A stretch of 64,000 nucleotides of DNA, taken from NCBI RefSeq assembly GCF_024713945.1, contig NC_134684.1, positions 2,709,001 through 2,773,000 of the forward strand, read 5' to 3'. The position numbers and the translations under genes are program-made. A model generated the notes under the pieces. That model saw only the letters and a list, made by a program, of their open reading frames with translations. It searched no databases and had not been told where the DNA came from. Each line of letters starts with the position of its first letter. Within the stretch, counting starts at the first letter, position 1. The DNA is from Dermatophagoides farinae. Lineage: Eukaryota > Arthropoda > Arachnida > Sarcoptiformes > Pyroglyphidae. Below are positions 60,079 to 64,000 of this stretch, piece after piece.

Positions 60079-63000
60079 CTAAAAAAAATGGATAAATTCA
60101 ATTCAATTAAGAATGTATGGATAAAAAAAGAAAAAAATGAATGAATGAATGAATAAACGTAAATCCGATCAAAGTTATTATAATCTCATAGTTTGGCCAT
60201 TTTTTGATCATTGATTTGAGCCAATATTCATCAAACACATAAAGACATAATAAATAAATAAACATACCATTACGATGTTCGCTGGCAAAGTACTTTAATT
60301 CATTTCCGAATGCAAACATTGATTGCATCGATATAACAAAACCAATTACAGCCACAGGGATTAATATGAAATTGATATTGTTGACTATCTGGATCTCTTC
60401 TAATATTTTGGCATCGGATTTATTCGTACAGTATGATTGAAAATCGTCTTCAATATTTATACAACCATTTGGTTCAGCAATGGATTTGTCAAAAACATTT
60501 ACTGTTAATATTCCGGTCATAAAATATACGAATAAAAATGTAAGCCATTCTTTCCATTGATGTCGAATTGTATACATGCAATAACGTTGACATAATATGG
60601 CAATTGATAGTAATGAAAATCTTGTACGATTATATTGTACACCTTCTGGAATAGCAACAGTATCGATTAGTAATTCTTTATCCGTTTGTTTGATTTGTTT
60701 TTCAGTTTGTATCACTAATCGTTGTACAATTGGATTCATATAACCAGTACAAGAATATTTGATCAATGTTTCAATCGGAAAACGTGTATAAAATGATGAA
60801 TCGGGTATATCTTCTAGATAATTTTTGATTTGATTTGGTGGCCCAGAAAATATACAAACACCATCACAAGCAAGAACATAACATTGATCAAACATCATTA
60901 ATTGATCGGTATTTGGCTGATGTATACTGGCAACGATTGCAATATCTTGATGTCGATAAACAAATTGTTTAAGACATTCAATGACTAGATGAGCTGAATT
61001 GGAATCCAAACCACTAGTCGGTTCATCGATACAGATTAAATTTGGCATTCGTAATGATGTTAATTCTAATGCAAGAGCAATACGTTTTCGTTGACCACCT
61101 GAACAATTCTGCACTAATGTAGTGGCTGCATCGGTCATGTTCAATTCTTTCAATAGATTCCAAGCAAGTTTTTCATGATCAATTTTTTGTTCTTCATGAC
61201 AATTTTTTAATTTTGAAGCATAAATCAGACTTTGCATTGTAGTAAGTCCAGGCATTAAATGATTTGATATTTCTTGCGAAACAAAACATGTACGTAATTG
61301 TTGAAATTTACTAAGATAGAACATTGTTGATTTTGGTATGCGGATTTTTTTACGGCCATTCAACACTTTCAATAATGTTGTTTTACCGGAACCAGATGGT
61401 CCCATTAATGCATTTAAGCTGCCAAAATGAATCTGTCCATTAAGATTTCGCAATATTAATCGTTCCGAAGACAATTGTGAATGTAATGATTTTGGATGTT
61501 CACGAATTTCATAGATAGAATTGGATTCAAATAGGCTTAAATTTCTCCAACCAATTATATAACGTTGATTATAAAAGCTATTCTGCGGTTTTTCGAGACA
61601 TTCAGATTTGAAAACAAAATTATCATTTACATTGTTGATCGGATTAATTTCAATGCTTGTTGAATAATTATAATCGATTGCAATAAATTTCGATGAAAAT
61701 GTAGATGTATTTTTACCGTTCTTCAATTGAATGCTGTTTGTTGGGAATCGATATTTATAATACATAACAATATAGGTGATGAAACGTGATATGATGCAAT
61801 TAATAACCGATGGTAATAGATTCCAGTAAATCAAATCTGGATTGATAAACAATTTTTTCAATTGTAACGATTCTTCACTGTCAATATCACAACGATCAAT
61901 ACCATAGAATGTATAATAAAGACCATGAATGATTGATCGATATCCAAACATTTGAGCAATGACCAATAAAAATGGCCGATTCATTATTTCCAATGATGAA
62001 TATAAACCACTGAGCATAGTTATTATGACGAATAAAATTGTCAATGCTGTAGCCATTAATTGGACATTCTTTGCATATATAACACCCCATACTTGTGCAT
62101 ATGATTGCATTAATACTGTCAATAACCATACGAATAGAATTTGATGTGCAAATCGATTCCAGTTAATCATATAGTTATCCAGTATATAATATTCCGATAG
62201 TACATAGCCAATAAATGCTTGATTGAATGCAAAAAAGGTCAATTCAATCAAATGAATAATTTGGAATGCCCAGAAAAAAGTACCCAAACTATACCATCCT
62301 ATTAATGTGATGAAATTACCTTTTAATAAATATTTCAGAAACAATACAATACTTACCATTTTTATGTTCATTACAGAATACTGAACTCAATTCAACGACC
62401 AATATGGAACTTAGACCAATCGAAACTAATGTCGTTGTAATGGCCATTGCTAGCTGATAAATCATAAATGATCCATCAATCAGTGATTCTTTTAATTTTT
62501 CATTACAAGTATGATTAAATTGTTCCATCGAAACAATGTGACATCCACGTGATTTGATCATATCTTCATAGCTGGTATAACAGACAAAACCAACACAGAT
62601 TCCTTGTAGTAATAAATAACAAAGAAAATATCGAATATCGGCAACAAAAATTAATCGAAATAATCGTTGTAATTGTATAAGTAGATCGTCGAAAGAAAAT
62701 AATTTCGGATAACGTGCAATTCCATTTGGATTCCATTCATAGTTTTGATCATTGAAATTTTCTTCCAATTTAAAGCGACTAGCTTCTTCTTGTAGAGTAT
62801 TGTCAGCTAAATCACGTACCAATTGGTCATCAATACCTTTGAAAAAATATTTATTTATCTTTTTTTGGATATTATCAAATTGAAAAAAAACTTACCATTA
62901 TTTGCAATCCTTAAATATTCTTCGATTGGAGAGCGATCATCAGCTATTCGATGTTGTTGTACACATTCTAAACGGAATGACATTTCAGCCGGTGGACCAG

Positions 63001-63811
63001 AGAAGATACAAACGCCACCTTTGGCCAATATATAAAGATTATCAAATAGACTTAAGATTTCTGAACTAGGAGCATGTATCGAAACAATGATAGTTATTGG
63101 ATTATGATTGGCCAATTTTCGAAGGCATCCCATAACAACCAAAGCAGCTTCACTATCTAAACCGGTAGTTGGTTCATCCACAAATAAAAACGGCGGTTTT
63201 GATTCATAAGCCATTAGTTCTTGTGCAATGGCTACACGACGTTGTTGGCCACCCGAACATTGAATGAAAGGTGTACGTAATACTTTTGGATCGAGCATCA
63301 ATTCTTCGATAGTTGATTCGATATGAGCTTTAGCTTTATGACGATTTTCATATAGATTTTTAAAACGAAATGAATAATAAAGAATTTCTTCAACCGTAAA
63401 CCGGCCAAATATGATTTCATGAACAGATTGAGGAACAAAACTAACTAATGGTACACGGCTATTTCCTGGTATAATCATTCTATTTAAATAGATTCCAGAA
63501 TCTGAGGAAATGTTTTGAGTGGATACATTTCCAGTAAGACATTTAATCAATGATGTTTTGCCCGCACCAGATGGACCAAGTAAAGCATTCATACTATGAT
63601 GACGAACAAAACCATTCAAACGTCTTAAGATAACTTTACGTTGTTTAATTGGTAGCCAACTGCGATCATTTTCAAAATTCCATTCATCAACATCATATTG
63701 AAGATTTTTCCACAATAATGATACCGGTTGATGAATCGATCTGAATGATGAATGTTGTATTTGATTATCATTTTGTTGTCGATGATCATCATCATCTAGA
63801 CCATTGGCCAT
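59465..63811 (-). CDS. full-length ABCG-type ABC transporter (NBD-TMD-NBD-TMD)
   Basis: Four exons on the minus strand: 63811-62896, 62836-62357, 62319-60268, 60078-59465. All three introns are phase 1, the frame is open throughout, 1353 residues. The order nucleotide-binding domain then membrane domain, twice, is ABCG-type. NBD1 has Walker A GPSGAGKTS (79-87), Gln128, signature CSGGQQRR (185-192), Walker B FLFVDEP and His246. NBD2 has Walker A GPSGSGKTT (772-780), Gln814, signature CSGGQRKR (871-878), Walker B LICIDEP and His932. Both sites look catalytically complete. Each membrane domain has about six hydrophobic segments. Exon 3 alone runs from mid-TMD1 through NBD2 into TMD2, so this is not two neighbouring genes. 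Animal ABCGs are normally half transporters. Substrate unknown; lipid or xenobiotic export is typical of the family. Confidence 0.9.
60268..62319 (-). CDS. ABCG exon 3: rest of TMD1, NBD2, start of TMD2
   Basis: A 2052 bp uninterrupted exon. It begins NFITLIGWYSLG (TMD1 helix 3), passes four more hydrophobic segments and a roughly 100-residue linker, then NBD2, and ends at ASEHRNG, the repeat of the EHKNG element. The exon boundary therefore falls at the same point in both halves. Confidence 0.9.
62357..62836 (-). CDS. ABCG exon 2: linker and first membrane helices of TMD1
   Basis: It continues from NBD1 through RDLADNTLQEE to hydrophobic segments around FLCYLLLQGICVGFVCYTSY and IGLSSILVVELSSVF, ending in EHKNG, the conserved ABCG element after helix 2. 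Confidence 0.88.
62896..63811 (-). CDS. ABCG exon 1: NBD1
   Basis: The start is taken at ATG 63811 (MANGLDDDDHRQQN). An upstream GTG in the same frame at 63844 is not a eukaryotic start. The exon contains the whole first ATPase domain and ends AATG before GTAAGT. Confidence 0.88.
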
Positions 63812-64000
63812 TATTTTATAAAATAAAATATGATTTAAACACACAATATATTTTCAGCACAACAAGCAATGATGAATAAGCAGATTTTTTTTTTAGAAGA
63901 AAAACCACCAACAATTTGACAACCTTTTTATATTTCTGTTCATCCATTTTTATAATACCGTCGAACTTTTTTTCTCTATCTATTTTCACAGCATTTGTTT
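63812..64000. other. 5' flank of the ABCG gene
   Basis: A/T-rich, with a T10 run near 63885. I see no exon or recognisable promoter motif in this short end piece. Confidence 0.5.

Noticed and set aside
1-64000. tRNA, rRNA or known conserved microRNA genes
   Set aside because: By eye I found no tRNA A/B box pair with cloverleaf, no rRNA sequence and no familiar microRNA seed-plus-hairpin. A covariance-model scan would be needed to exclude them.

Overview
The window looks like nuclear DNA of a small-genome arthropod, most likely an acariform (astigmatid house-dust-type) mite. It is very AT-rich, full of T8-T27 runs and short (TCA)n, (TTG)n and (TG)n arrays. Most introns are about 40-100 bp, with a few very long ones. 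The proteins are clearly animal: FTZ-F1 nuclear receptor, WAP/Sushi/Ig synaptic-matrix type protein, lid-containing PLAT lipases and ABCG transporter. The species call is inference. All exon coordinates were read by hand from splice sites and reading phase.

Layout. (1) 1-155: possible last exon of a gene ending at the left edge. (2) 4412-19000, plus strand: a 17-exon secreted protein with signal peptide, one WAP-like domain, 13 Sushi (CCP) domains, one Ig domain and four more CCPs. The front resembles C. elegans LEV-9 and Drosophila Hasp; the tail resembles Drosophila Hikaru genki. (3) 19001-23719: non-coding. (4) 23720-50037, plus strand: the NR5A receptor ftz-f1, six exons, 1238 residues, with a 22.2 kb first intron. 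That intron is rich in AGGTCA half-sites, including FTZ-F1-type and HR3/ROR-type elements. (5) 50038-54819: convergent intergenic region with two related minisatellites, GGTAGTGTAC-based, flanking about 1.5 kb of different texture. (6) 54820-56576 and 56926-58950, minus strand: tandem secreted PLAT lipases with different intron content. (7) 59465-63811, minus strand: one ABCG-type transporter gene with two NBD-TMD halves in a single chain, an arrangement normally associated with fungi and plants rather than animals.

The genes do not form a pathway. The most noteworthy points are the full-length ABCG, the LEV-9/Hasp plus Hig-like composite protein with a basic cleavage motif in the middle, the nuclear-receptor-site-rich ftz-f1 intron suggesting auto- and HR3 regulation, and the hairpin-containing minisatellite pair.
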